64,000 bases of DNA from Sistotremastrum niveocremeum HHB9708 (taxonomy: Eukaryota > Basidiomycota > Agaricomycetes > Sistotremastrales > Sistotremastraceae). The stretch lies in NCBI GenBank assembly GCA_001630475.1, contig KV419442.1:172727-236726 (forward strand). Direction: 5' to 3'. This document shows, one piece after another, positions 32,120-44,986 of the stretch. Each line of letters opens with the position of its first letter. The first letter of the stretch is position 1. A program made the position numbers and the translations under genes. Under the pieces are notes generated by a model. It did not search any database, was not told the origin of the DNA, and saw only the letters and a list, made by a program, of their open reading frames with translations.

Positions 32120-35021
32120 ATGAGCGAATTCCAGCCCATAAGCTATACTCCCAGAACTGGGGATAACACGAGCGGTCGTCGTGAGAAGCATGCAACAAAG
32201 GCTTGTAATGTGTGTAGAAAGAGGTTCGGAAGTCAAGCTACTTTGTTACGGCGCCAATGCTAAAATTGAGGCGTCTTTGTTTCAGGAAAGGGAAATGCGA
32301 TGGAGAGAACGGGTTGAGAACATGCAGCTACTGTCGTAAGCATAGGCACGATGTGAGCTCCTCCTAGATCCCGAAGATATGGTAACTGATTTATCCCTCT
32401 ATTTAGTGCAGCTTTGATCCAAACGACGGTCGTGGCCCGGTCTGGAATAAACAGACGATGGAAGCGTATAAGGTGGCTGTCGACTCTCTTACGGCACAGA
32501 ATATCGCTTTGCAAGAGGAGGTTGCAAGGCTTAAGGAATGGAAAGACGCCATGACATTGGAATCCTCCAACACACACTCTTCGACTTCTGAAACGAGCAG
32601 TGTTGACATCGACATAACTGAGCTATGTGATATGGTGGATCGGCGGCTCGTTGTGAGTAACTATACCACGCTGCTTCCATTTCCATCTCTCATAATCAAG
32701 CGTAGATGCAAGATAATAATCAGCTCATGGTTTATGGCGGATGGTCTCCTTTCGTGTCGTTAGGTCATTCGAGTCCTTCGGCTCCTCTCTCAGAGAAGGG
32801 ACAGGATCATCCTGCGCCTCTCGCAACGCCTTCTGTCCAATTAGTCCCGACGAATCATTGCTCCATGTTGCACTCTGCCGATGGCAGCGCGTGGCGACGC
32901 TTCCTTCCTGCGGATGCTGTTCTGACTCTCCCCGGCCAAGACCCATACGACCCAAGTGAACATGATGGGTAAGGGACAATTATCTCCAATTCCCAGCAAT
33001 AGCTTCTCATCCCGTGATTATATAGCCTGCTGCACTTATTCTTCCAATTCTTCGCGTCGTGGAATTTTCGTGTGTCACCGACGCTGTTTTGGCGCGACAT
33101 GTACGAAGCTCTCAAACCGAACGCATCACCATCTTCCCTGCGCACAGCTCACTATTCTCCTTTCCTTCACAACGCTATGCTGAGCATCGCAGCGGCATAC
33201 TCCGACAGTCTCGCTATCAAAGCACACCCTAATCGAATCTTATTCGCCAATGCCGCTAAGGCGATGTTCGAGGATGAATGCCAGAGTCCGACCATCTCTA
33301 CGGTCTCCGGGTTTTCTTTTCTCGCATCCTTCCACTCGGGCAGGAATGAACATGCTCTTGGATTCGTCTACATTGGGCTAAGTGTCAGGATGGCTCGGGC
33401 ATGTGAGTTTCATTTCCATCGCACCGAAGCTTCCGTTCCTGACGGCGCCGAAAGTGGGTCTCAATATCAATTGTAGTCATTGGGTCAAGTCTGGGGACAT
33501 ACACGACTCTGACATGCGTGACCGTTATTGGGGTTTCTGGACAACGTACAGCCAGGTGAGCCGGTTGATTATCCCGTACGGGAACATACACGCTTACGTA
33601 AGCACATTCCAGGACGTATGGTGGTCACTTTACGTTGGCAGAGAATTCAGCATCAACTTCTCTCACGTTGTGATACCTCTTCCTTCGGATGATAACCTTC
33701 CCGAAGATGATCATCCATGGTACCTTCCGGGCGTTGATGATTCCGACATCCCAAGCATGCGGCGAGATGTATTTATTCAGACATGTCGTCTCACCGTAAT
33801 CGCTACGAAGATCATGGATCTAATGTATGCTAATCCTGCTGATGACTATTCCGATCACTCTACTGATGTTGTCTCTAGATATGGCTTGAATCAACGCACT
33901 GGATCTGCTCATCAATTTCTCGCAACTCTAAGGTATGTTCTTCGCCTCATCCTCAACCTCGTTCTGATAGCTTGTCATAGAATTGAAATCCAGCAGTGGG
34001 CTATCAATGTCCCGAAAGAGCTTGCGGCAACAGACACAGCCCTACCAAACGTATTGATGATGCACATCGCCGCGTCATGGCTCATTATATTGATGGAACG
34101 GCCCTTCTATAGTATAGATCTGGAATCGATCTCTCGAAAGGTTCGTTATTATGTTCCTCTACCTTATTATTGAGGTTTGCTCACGTTCCCGGATCGTTAA
34201 AACAGAGATGTCAGAGTGCGGTCCACGATATCCTGGAGAACGTGCGGCGATGGAAGGAACGCTATACCTTGCGATTCACTCCGATCACCCTCACGTGTGC
34301 TCTTTTCGGTGCTGCGACTACTAATCTCCTTTCGATCTCACGGGCGCCTCAGCGGGCTCATGTGCTGCGGGCCAAGTTACATGGTGGCATCAAGGAATGC
34401 ATCGGATACTTGAATGATATCGGGGAGACGTGGGCATGTGGAGCACAGATCGCTCAGATCCTTGTGGGGCTATTACAAGCGGGAGAGAAAGGAAAGGAAG
34501 TGGGACCCGAAGAGGATGATTCGCTTGAAACTCCTGCTTCGGAGCTCGTCGATATGTATGTCTATCAATCCCAGATCTCTCCAGCTGAAGCTGAATGATC
34601 TTCTCCTAGTCCTCAATTATCTTCTTCTCAGACTCTATCGAACATCCCGCCCTCATCGTCTCAACTTCCCAGCCAATGTTCGCCTTTCCTCAACGATTAC
34701 ACACAGTTCCCGATCGCTCCCAGTCTTTCGCTCACTCCCAACTTATCATATCATTCACAGACCATCAACAATGGCCTGCCATCTTTCTCACCATCTATTT
34801 CGGCTCGACGAACTGGGGATGCACTATCCAATCTCCCATACACCGGCCTCATAACCGAATCACCGGCCGCCCCGCAATGGTTCGGAAATTCCGAATACGA
34901 GTATCCTTATTCGTATTCGGGATTTGAAATTGGTCAAACTGATTTTGGAGGGCTTGAGAGCGTTGGAGAAGCGGGGTTTACGGGACAGGGCGGTCATCTC
35001 AGTTTTTCGGAATATCGTTGA
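32120..35021 (+). CDS. Zn2Cys6 transcription factor with fungal-specific regulatory domain
   Basis: Exons 32120-32223, 32286-32352 and 32407 onward encode the zinc cluster CNVCRKRKGKC, then C-x8-CSYCRKHRHDC, the full six-Cys pattern. A coiled-coil linker follows (ALQEEVARLKEWKDAM). The middle homology region has FWRDMYEALK, then GFVYIGLSVRMARA joined to LGLNINCSHWVKSGD by an AAAG acceptor. It continues through RYWGFWTTYSQ to DVWWSLYVGREF. The frame meets a stop at 34596, but a 54-nt intron at 34556-34609 (GTATGT to CCTAG) skips it. It opens a Ser/Pro-rich C-terminal tail that ends NLSFSEYR-like at TGA 35019-35021. The target genes are unknown. It is convergent with the next regulator. Confidence 0.87.
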
Positions 35022-35544
35022 ATTACCACAAAGCGGGTTCGGACCATTTCTTTCTAGGGTTTGTGGGTATATAATTAGGTCTTTGTATGGGTCATTCTTG
35101 TACTTGTCGTTTGCTTGTCGTTTGCTTCGAAATTGATCGATCTATGTTTCAGCTTCGTTCGAAATTTGGGCGCTTATTGACTCGTTACCTTACCGAAAAT
35201 GGATGCCGCTTTCGGCATCCCATCCGCTATCCGCTGAAATTTCGGCTCTGCCCCAATCTCTGACGCAGGATCTGGACGGCGGGTCCATTGCTCGGTACCG
35301 GCGTCGTCTGGCTCTCAGGGCATACAAAACACGTGGTTCGAAACGCATCGTCTTGAGTGTGGACTCGCAAGCAGGAAAGGAATAACAAATTGAAAGAAAT
35401 CTTACTAACAAGTAGCATGAGTCGAGGAAAAGGCAAGGTCATTACATTCGTCAGATTTCATTATGTACACGATAGCCTATGGTTGAACATAAGATAATTA
35501 CAAGCAAAATGATACGAGTCTTTGTATACAACGACGCTCATATT
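35022..35544. other. Shared 3' region of the two convergent regulators
   Basis: No gene was seen. The two transcription units run toward each other over about 520 bp. Confidence 0.5.
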
Positions 35545-38500
35545 TCACGCGTTCAACGTGGACTCCTCTACTTCGACATCCAACTCTAAATCCAAGATTG
35601 CGTGCCATGGATAAACTGGGAGCGGGCTCCCCCGATTGTGATTATCTGTACTCGACTCCTTCGACGACATGTTATCGGAGGATTGGTCCATGGGTGAGCC
35701 TGATGTAGCTTCATCCGGCGTTGATGGTATCGTTGGAGGTAATGGAGAGTGTGACTTGCGGGTGTGATGACAGGAGCCGAAAGGATTCATTTCATCGATC
35801 TTCGGTCGTTTCTCCGGGGCCTCTTCCCAGTCGACTGAGGCGTTGGGATCGCGAGGACGTGTTGATGGGGGAGCGGAGTGAACAGTTGGATTGCCGGATT
35901 CGTCGAGGAAGTGACGAAGGACCAGTGATGCCTTTCGAGCGATCGGCGAAAGAGAAGAAGCGCTCCTGATCACGAACCATAAGATCGAAGAACAGATAAG
36001 AGCAGAGGTAAAGACGTACAATAGTATCTGAGAGATAGCCAGGATACGTTCGGCGCGAGAAAGCAGTATCGTGTGCTTCCTGTTAACTTCCTTCACGAGA
36101 TGATTGTCCAGTAGAAGTATGACTGCTGCACGGAACGAATGCAGAAGGACGCCCCTGAGAGAAATATGATTAAACTTTCGATATACAGAAGCATGGAGAG
36201 ATAACATACCACCATCGACGACCGACGAATTCGATCTTGTTCATCTCCAACGTGAGGTCGATTATTTTCTCCGCAGCGTAAACGCTAACTTTCCGGGCAC
36301 GTGATTGACTGATCGCGCCATTGGGTTTTCCCTGAGGAACAGGAACGAGATATCGACGGTAGAGGGTGATGAGCCGGATGTTAAACGCTATCGTCACTGA
36401 TGAACGTTGCCACTATACAGGATCGCAATCAGTTTCGTTCAGGTTAGAAGAGACGAATGAACGTACGAATATTGCAGGATGCTGTCTTTCTAGTTCTTCG
36501 TCCCTCCACTTCAAATAAACAGGCAACTCCTCCCAGACAGCCCTCAGACCTTTCTCGAAATCGTCCACCGCAGCACGTTCCTTCGCAGAGTCTTTTGTCT
36601 CCATATGGATATCGAGTAGGTTCTCGAATCGGGCTATACCGATCCACATTCGGAGTATTGCGACTTCGTTGGGAATTTTACGAAGTGATCGATCGGAGTA
36701 TAGAGCTGACGAAGCTGTATCGAGATCGTCGAGGTTGATGTCGAGTGGCGTAGCGGTGTCGAAATGACGTGCGACGATGAGCGAGGAGCCGGGATATGGA
36801 AGGTGATGGGCGTAGGACCAGTCGAGAATCACGAGAGCATGCCAGATTCGACGGAGAGTCTCGCGATGACGGATTTGAGAGGGATCGGAGTTGTGTTCGT
36901 AGCCTAAGTGGGACAGTCGGAGGTTCTGGGCGAGTCGGGTGGCGAGGAGTGTTGTCATGCTGAAGTATTGCCATGACGGCGAAGATAAGGTGAGTGGGAT
37001 TGCGGAGAGGAGGATGCTTGAGAATAGGTCAGTGATTAGAGGAGAGCGATTCAAGTGATGTACGTACATGGCTTGAAGAACCTCTACCTCTCGCGTGGAT
37101 GCGAGATCCACGTGTGCAAGCTCATCCTGACATGAATGGAATAGTGCGATCGAGACTTGATGAAATTCGTCGAGCGAGGAGATGAGGCCCTTGAACTGAT
37201 ATCACTTAGTTAATGATGCCAAAGAAAAGGACTGAAGGGACATACCCGATTATCGAACATATCCATCGACGAATATCCGTGATACAGAACAATCCACAAA
37301 AGAGCCATCTGCGCATGACTCGGTTTTTGAACGTATCCATCCTTCCTCTCGCCATGAGCTCCGCTATCCGTTGATAGCCAGAGATTGTACTCGTCCGCAA
37401 TAGCTTGGATTTCTCTTCGGCCGACGATAGCGGCGAGACCGCACAACCCGCCGAATCTGACGAAGTCGAAGAAGAAGTTGATGGCGGATTGGCTGATGGA
37501 TGGAATGATATTTCGCAGTATGTGTGAGATGGAAGTGGGTGAGAGGGAGGTCGGGTGGGTTGAGTTAATGGAAATCGAGACCCCAAGTGAGCCACCGGGA
37601 TTAGCGCCGAGACCGAGATGTGATATCGTCGAGTCTGGGAAATGTGGTATAATACGAAGAGAACCGGTAAGTGATTGAGAGGAAGGAGAGTGAGATTGTG
37701 AACGAGATGGAACATGTGGTAGATGAGAAGGATGTATGAGAGACTGAGATTGGGACGAATGAGAATGAGAAGTGAACGGGTGAGGATACGGAGAAGACAA
37801 CGAGGACGACAGGGACGAATGATGATTGTTATTGTTCGGGTTCGTGTGTACACCATTCTGCGCGATCGAGATGTTACGTGCATTCGGAATATTATCTTCT
37901 TCATTTCCTCTACTTCGACTTCTATTTCCGCCTTCTTCGCCATTGCCATTGCCATTTCCAGGGCCATCACCGACGACGCCGCTAGCGTTGTTGTTGCTGA
38001 TGGTGCTGGTGATGTTGTGGCGGTTGTCCTTGCTGCTGTTGGGATTGGGGATGTCCAGAGTCCGGCGCAGACGCATCTCCCCCGTTCCCACCGCCCCCTC
38101 CACCTGATTCATCTCGGTCATTTGACCGTCGGGATGAATCATCGTGTGGTGGGGCTGATGGTGCTGGTGCGTCTGCGCCTCTCCTTTTTTTGAACTCCCG
38201 CTTTGCTGAGGCTGAGGCTGACCATCGCTCGGCTGACCTTCTGGACCTCCTTGTTGAGGTGGAGGTTGGGATTGCTGAGGAGGCTGTTGTTGTTGTTGCT
38301 GGGATTGTTGAGGAGAGGGCTGTTGTTGGGAGGGATGACCTTGGAGCGAAGGGTCAACGACCATCGGCTGGGGACCGCCTTGTTGATTCGGAGGCGGACC
38401 CTGTTGGTGAGGCGGACCGGGATGGCTCATCGGCGTAGCCCAGACGTAACCTCCGGGAGGAGGCATATGACCCGGAGGGATGTTGGGAGGAATAGGACCT

Positions 38501-39525
38501 TTCGGCGCAAGGAGATGGGGAGGTGGGGGTGCCATTCCGCCAACTAGAGGTTGGCCGGATGGACCGACGGCGATTGGCATCCCCGCGGGTTGGCCAGGAA
38601 GGGGAGGAGGGTATGCGAAAGATGGAATTGGTTGTCCGGTTAACTGAGTGATTACTGCCTCGAGGTTTTCGATTTTCGCTTTGAGATCATCGTACTCAGA
38701 ACGAGTGACGAATTTCTCAATCGGTTCGATGACATGCCATTTACATTTATCGTGTTCGCCACGCTGCAACGATAAGCAAATTAGGCGATGTAGGCGAATG
38801 AGCGAATAAAGTAGACCTACGCGAGAGCAAGGGCCACAGGGATTTTGGCGATCGCACTTTATTTTGCGGCGCTTACACTCTGGAATAAAGTTTAATCAGT
38901 ACTCACGATCATAAATGATAGCCAATGGAAATATACCTGTGCACGAAAGCGCTTGTCGCCTCCTTTTACGCTTCTGCGGTGCGTCAGGACTTCCATCACC
39001 CTGTCCACCCTCACCATCATCACTCTCGTTGCCCATGCCATCTGTACTACTCGGTGGCGCCATTGACGAAGGACCCGCCGACATCGGACCTCGACTACGG
39101 GGCGGAGGTGGGTTCTGCTGATGTTGCTGCGGATGTTGTTGGAATTGGGGAGGAGGAGGCGGTTGGAGATGAGCGGCTTGTTGATGGTGCGGTGGGTGTT
39201 GTGGATGCGACACCTGGGCACCAGGAGCAACTTGATGATGGACGCCGTATCCAACCGTAGAAGGATCAGCGTACTGCATCATCATATGCTGTTGAGGAGG
39301 GGGTTGTTGGGGGTGAGGATGGTGGGGGTTATGAGGACCATGGTTCTGTTGGTGAGGAGGCGGCGGATGGGGGGAATGTTGGGGATGATGTTGGGGAGGG
39401 GGTTGTTGGTAGAGTTGCGACGGATGGGGTTGGCCTTGTTGAGGTTGCGGCGGTGGGCCTCCTTGATTGCCTGGAGGACCGGGAGGACCGTTCTCGCCTG
39501 GGGGTTGGTTGGCGGAACCCGCCAT
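35545..39525 (-). CDS. Zn2Cys6 transcription factor with long Pro/Gln/His-rich N-terminus
   Basis: Exon 1 (39525-38937) encodes about 196 residues dominated by Pro, Gln and His, ending KRKRRRQALSCT. Exon 2 (38879-38821) and exon 3 complete the zinc cluster: CTECKRRKIKC, C-x5-CGPC, then SRRGEHDKC. A coiled-coil follows (YDDLKAKIENLEAVITQL) and then a second Pro/Gln-rich block and a Ser/His/Asn-rich block. The fungal regulatory domain runs from the ISQSAINFFFDF region through SWQYFSMTTLLATRLAQNLR and LRRIWHALVILDWSYAHH to about 36000. The C-terminus is Ser/Pro-rich with acidic ends. There are about seven introns, each restoring the frame where checked. Total length is about 1,150 residues. The regulon is unknown. 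Confidence 0.88.
38939..39500 (-). repeat. Pro/Gln/His low-complexity coding tract
   Basis: The minus strand is full of CCN and CAN triplets, giving runs such as QQPPPQHHPQHSPHPPPP. It is coding in the regulator above. The bias also creates long antisense frames on the plus strand that should not be taken as genes. Confidence 0.7.
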
Positions 39526-42500
39526 TCAAGCCCGGGAGTCGTGAGAAGTCGGTCTAAGGCCGGCGATAGGCGTTGGGCGCTGTTGGTGGGAGAGGTGATT
39601 GATTGGGATAAATGAGGGCCTTGGGGCGACAACGATGAGCGCGTATAGTTGCTCGCTGTTGAATGCCGTCTCGCCCGAAAAGAGATCGACGCTCAGGAGT
39701 CGCAAGAAGCCCTGTTCGAATAATCAAGATTGGATATTCAGGCGCGGATTCAAATGAAGAGAATATTGGACAACATACCTAGATCGTCGGGAGCGACGAC
39801 GGGAACGGATAGCGACGACGATCTGCTATAGCGGACGACGGGGCGAATAAAGGACAGCGGGAGGGGGGAGCGGGGCGAACGGACCTAGGCTGCGGCCTTG
39901 TCAGGCTTTAACGCTTCTCGGTTGCGTCTCGGAGTTAGAATAAATCGTTCAAACTCAGCCCGCGAGTCCAGACCCGGCGAACCGGCATGTCGGCAACTGA
40001 CGTCAGAAATTACCGGATCCGGAGCTCAATTGACAGGGATCAGGGTCCGAACGATGCCAGTCCGATTAGCGTTCTCGCTTTTTCCAATAGCGAGACGAGC
40101 GATCGTGTGGACAACCGTGTGCTGGATGGCTCTCCGAGGTATCTCGTTGGTCCTTGGAGTTCAGGCTGATCTTTTGTCGAGCGGGAGAGGATGCTAAACG
40201 GCGTTATGGGCCCGAGTTCCGTTATTTTCTTCTCACACTCGAAGCCGCGACGTAAAACAGGGACCTTTTTCGGCGACAGAATATACGATTTGCAGGTGTC
40301 CGCTTGGTTCGAGCGCCCTCTCTCATTCAACGCCACATCAAAGAAGGACTGCGCCTCACGGGGAAGAGCGGGTCTTTTGAATCGTTCGTCTCGGAGCCAG
40401 ACCTGTTGCTGTGAATTGACTTCTTGTATGCTGTCTTTGAGTCTCGAGACGGCTCGATAAGCCTAGATTTATCGAACGGGACCCACCATTCGCCCATAGC
40501 AAGCATATAATAAACATAGCTTTGAGAAGACACAGCTGCAACTAGCGCTGTAATCTGCCAATGTCAAATCGAGCGACGACTCGGTCACTCGGGAAATTAG
40601 TCGAGTGTTTTCAGGGGACGACGATTCCGAATGAAAGGCGATTTTCGTAATTAGTTCCAGGGACGCCGAGAAAGGAATGAGTCGTGGATTCAGACTCGTG
40701 GACCTGATCTCCGTTCTCCGCGTCTGAACGGACGATAGACGGCTATCTCCGACGCAACCTTTCCTCTTCGATTCAGCACTTTCTCATTCGCTGCATAACT
40801 TGTATTCTCGATGATGTATGACGAGTTGGAATGGGATATGAGAGAATGCGGATCGAGATGATGTCTCGGTAGGAATAGGGTGGGATAGGGATGAAACGTG
40901 GACAACCTGGAATTCCGAAAACGTGCTAAGGAGCGTATTAGGTTTATGTTTGAGTCTTCGAGAAGGTCAGGGATATGACGGGCGTCATTCGTTCGTGCCA
41001 GGTTAGTCTCGTGCTTGCGGGCGCATCCGAGGAGAATCCCCTGGTGATGGCTTACTACTGCTATATAAGGTCGGTTTGACGACCTGATAACTGTTTTGCA
41101 ATCAGGGACGTTTTGTTTGATTTGATTTTTCGTAAATTTCGTGAGGGGGAAGGTTGGATAGACGAGGTTCCAGTGGCAGTTTTAGGCAAGACTCGTTCTG
41201 TTCGGTCACTTCGGTGTGTTGCTTTCCCAGATGCAGTTGGAACAAGAGGCATAGAGGCGAAAATAGTATGAGAATCCTTGAAAGAATCTCTCACGACGTC
41301 TAGGTAGGCGATGGAATTGGTCTCCTGTGTAAGCGGATTCGACAACTGATCCGCCGTCATATCGTTGTCGCGCAGCCCACTGTTGAGGGTCAGAATTAAC
41401 AAGATTCAATTGCTAGATCCCCCGACACGGCGACCTAGCCATGTTGTTGTGGTAGTAGTCATTAGCAAATCTGCGTCAGGTCGGTAGGCTTCGTTTGACA
41501 GTTTTAGTGGTTATTTTCCGAAACAGAAGGTCAGTATTTGTGATTAGACCGCCGAACACCGAGGGGACAGAGTATTGGTCGGTCGGTCACAATTTAGTTG
41601 CCGGTTTTTCAGAGTTGTGGGAATGTCGAACAAGCGTATCGCAACGTGTAGTTCGATCATTGGTTGGGAGTTCGTCGACAGTCCACATAAGATATATATA
41701 ATCTGACAGACGTCAAAGGTGGTCTTCATGACTGAATCATATTGCCAATAAAGTTGGCTAGGTTGAGATTATAAGTATGGACATACCGAATCGCGTCTTT
41801 GGTCCCTCGGGCGGCATCAAACAGTGGAGACTCGGATAGCGAAGACTCCTGAAACTTGGTCATCGAATGGACGAACGGAGGGCAGCCTCAAACTTACTGA
41901 GAGGACCGTATGAGGGACATAGTATGGATACGCCCAAGTATCAATTGCTGGCGTCATTTTTGGTCTTGACTGTCATAAGCCCAGGCAATGAATGAGTTTG
42001 TCCTGTAAGAGCAGAAAAGGCCGAGACCAAAGAAATTTTTCATGACGGACCCAGTAAGTCACTAACCCAAGGTTGATTTCTGTGAGTGTGTCTGTTGGTA
42101 CGGTCAGCTGAATGCATCAGACCAAGGGACCGATACGTACCGTCTTTGGCCAGGGTTCATATAGTAGGTGCTATTCAATAGCTCGTACCGGTTCCAAGTC
42201 TTCAAAGCATTGATATGGTCATAATATATACACGACGTCGGCAGTAAGTGTTATTTTGGTTTCTCGTGTTGGTGAGACAAGGGCGCGATTTCCGAAAGCT
42301 GTTTCCGATTAGCTCCGAAAGACGCAGCCCTTTAAAACCTTTGCAACTTTCAAGTCCTCAAGGTAAAGATTTTAATAATGGTGTTTGAGAGTTTCGAAAG
42401 TGTTCATGTTCACAACGATGGACGAAAAGAAAGTGATAATCAAGATATATTCGCAAATATTAGATGTAATCCGCCTACGGGCCGCTCAAGACACAGAAAT

Positions 42501-43157
42501 ATACCATCCAGTCTTGTCGATCTTGGGAAGAGGATGAACGATACTCTTCCTCACCAAAATGGCTCAAGACGCTCTCCACAACGTCGAAGAGCGCCCCCAA
42601 TATCAGCCAGCGAGGTGAAAACTTTCGATGGGGAGCGGAAGCATCCGTGGGAGTATATATAGTTTGGGGGAGCGTGCACGGGCCATGGTCTGTGCGTGGC
42701 GCGAGGGCGTATATAGCCGGGCGGAGTTTTGGGAGGGCTTTTCTTTACAGTCATCTCGATGGACTGGCCTCGCTCGATTGTTTTAGTTGAGGGAGGTCGG
42801 TGTGATCTTATTTTAGTTGTATCGGTCGAGTAGAGGGATTTTATAGGCATTAGCTGGGCATGCCGCTGACTTTGGACTCGTGACGGTCATGGGGTTAATC
42901 AGCTTTTGGCACAGTTTCGTTCTAATAAACTTCGTTTTGCCATCGTCTGTCCTGTGTGCATCACGATATCGAGAACGCCTCGCAAATGCAATTGCGACGA
43001 TGAAAGATTGCCATCTGACGAGTTACGGAATCAAAACGGAAACTGGGATGGGGCGAATTCAGCGCTGGGAGTCTCTATTGCGATGCGAAGGAAGTTTATT
43101 GATGCAAAGTGCAGAGAAAGGGAGAACAAGAAATTACATGGAAGAAACATTCTACTT
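39526..43157. other. 3.6-kb stretch without a supported gene
   Basis: It begins with the promoter of the long regulator. I found only short frames and no splice chain. Two TATA-like elements (GTATATATAG near 42652 and GTATATAGCC near 42710) point to some transcription start, but no coding exon could be tied to them. A non-coding transcript or a very small gene cannot be excluded. Confidence 0.4.
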
Positions 43158-44604
<1,447 letters not shown>

Positions 44605-44986
44605 GGTGAAGGCGGTGGAAGAGTATGAAGGAGCTAAAGGCTTGAGAGAGCCTTATACCGCTGTGGGGTCACCGGGTACCGGAAGATTATCACATGCCCC
44701 TTGCGGTTTCAGTCAGGGCCGAGTCGGTCACTTCCCCATCCACGTCCAAGTTCCGTGCCATGAGAGCAAATTCGGAAATCGTTTGGGAGCTTGAAACTTT
44801 GTATCCTGGAAGGTTGGGGAGACGAATAAATTTGCGAATCATGGGGGAATTACGAATGTGACCTGACGTGACTAGCGCCTGAGAACTGTCACGTGATCGT
44901 TGTTCATCTCTTCGTCGCCCACATTCGCTCGCGCTCACCGTCGTCGCTCGCTCGCTGGCCGACTCAAGCCAGACTGTATTACCATA
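44605..44986. promoter_or_regulatory. Divergent promoter between thiolase and AXL2-like gene
   Basis: About 380 bp are shared by two genes running apart. A TTATA element lies near 44654 on the thiolase side. No fatty-acid response site could be named with confidence. Confidence 0.4.

Noticed and set aside
31845-32123. 92-codon plus frame touching the first regulator
   Set aside because: It starts from a non-ATG region, shows no motif and overlaps the regulator's start codon.
37385-39615. Several long plus-strand frames opposite the Pro/Gln-rich regulator
   Set aside because: They mirror the CCN/CAN-rich coding strand, which depletes stops on the other strand. They are shadows and have no domains.
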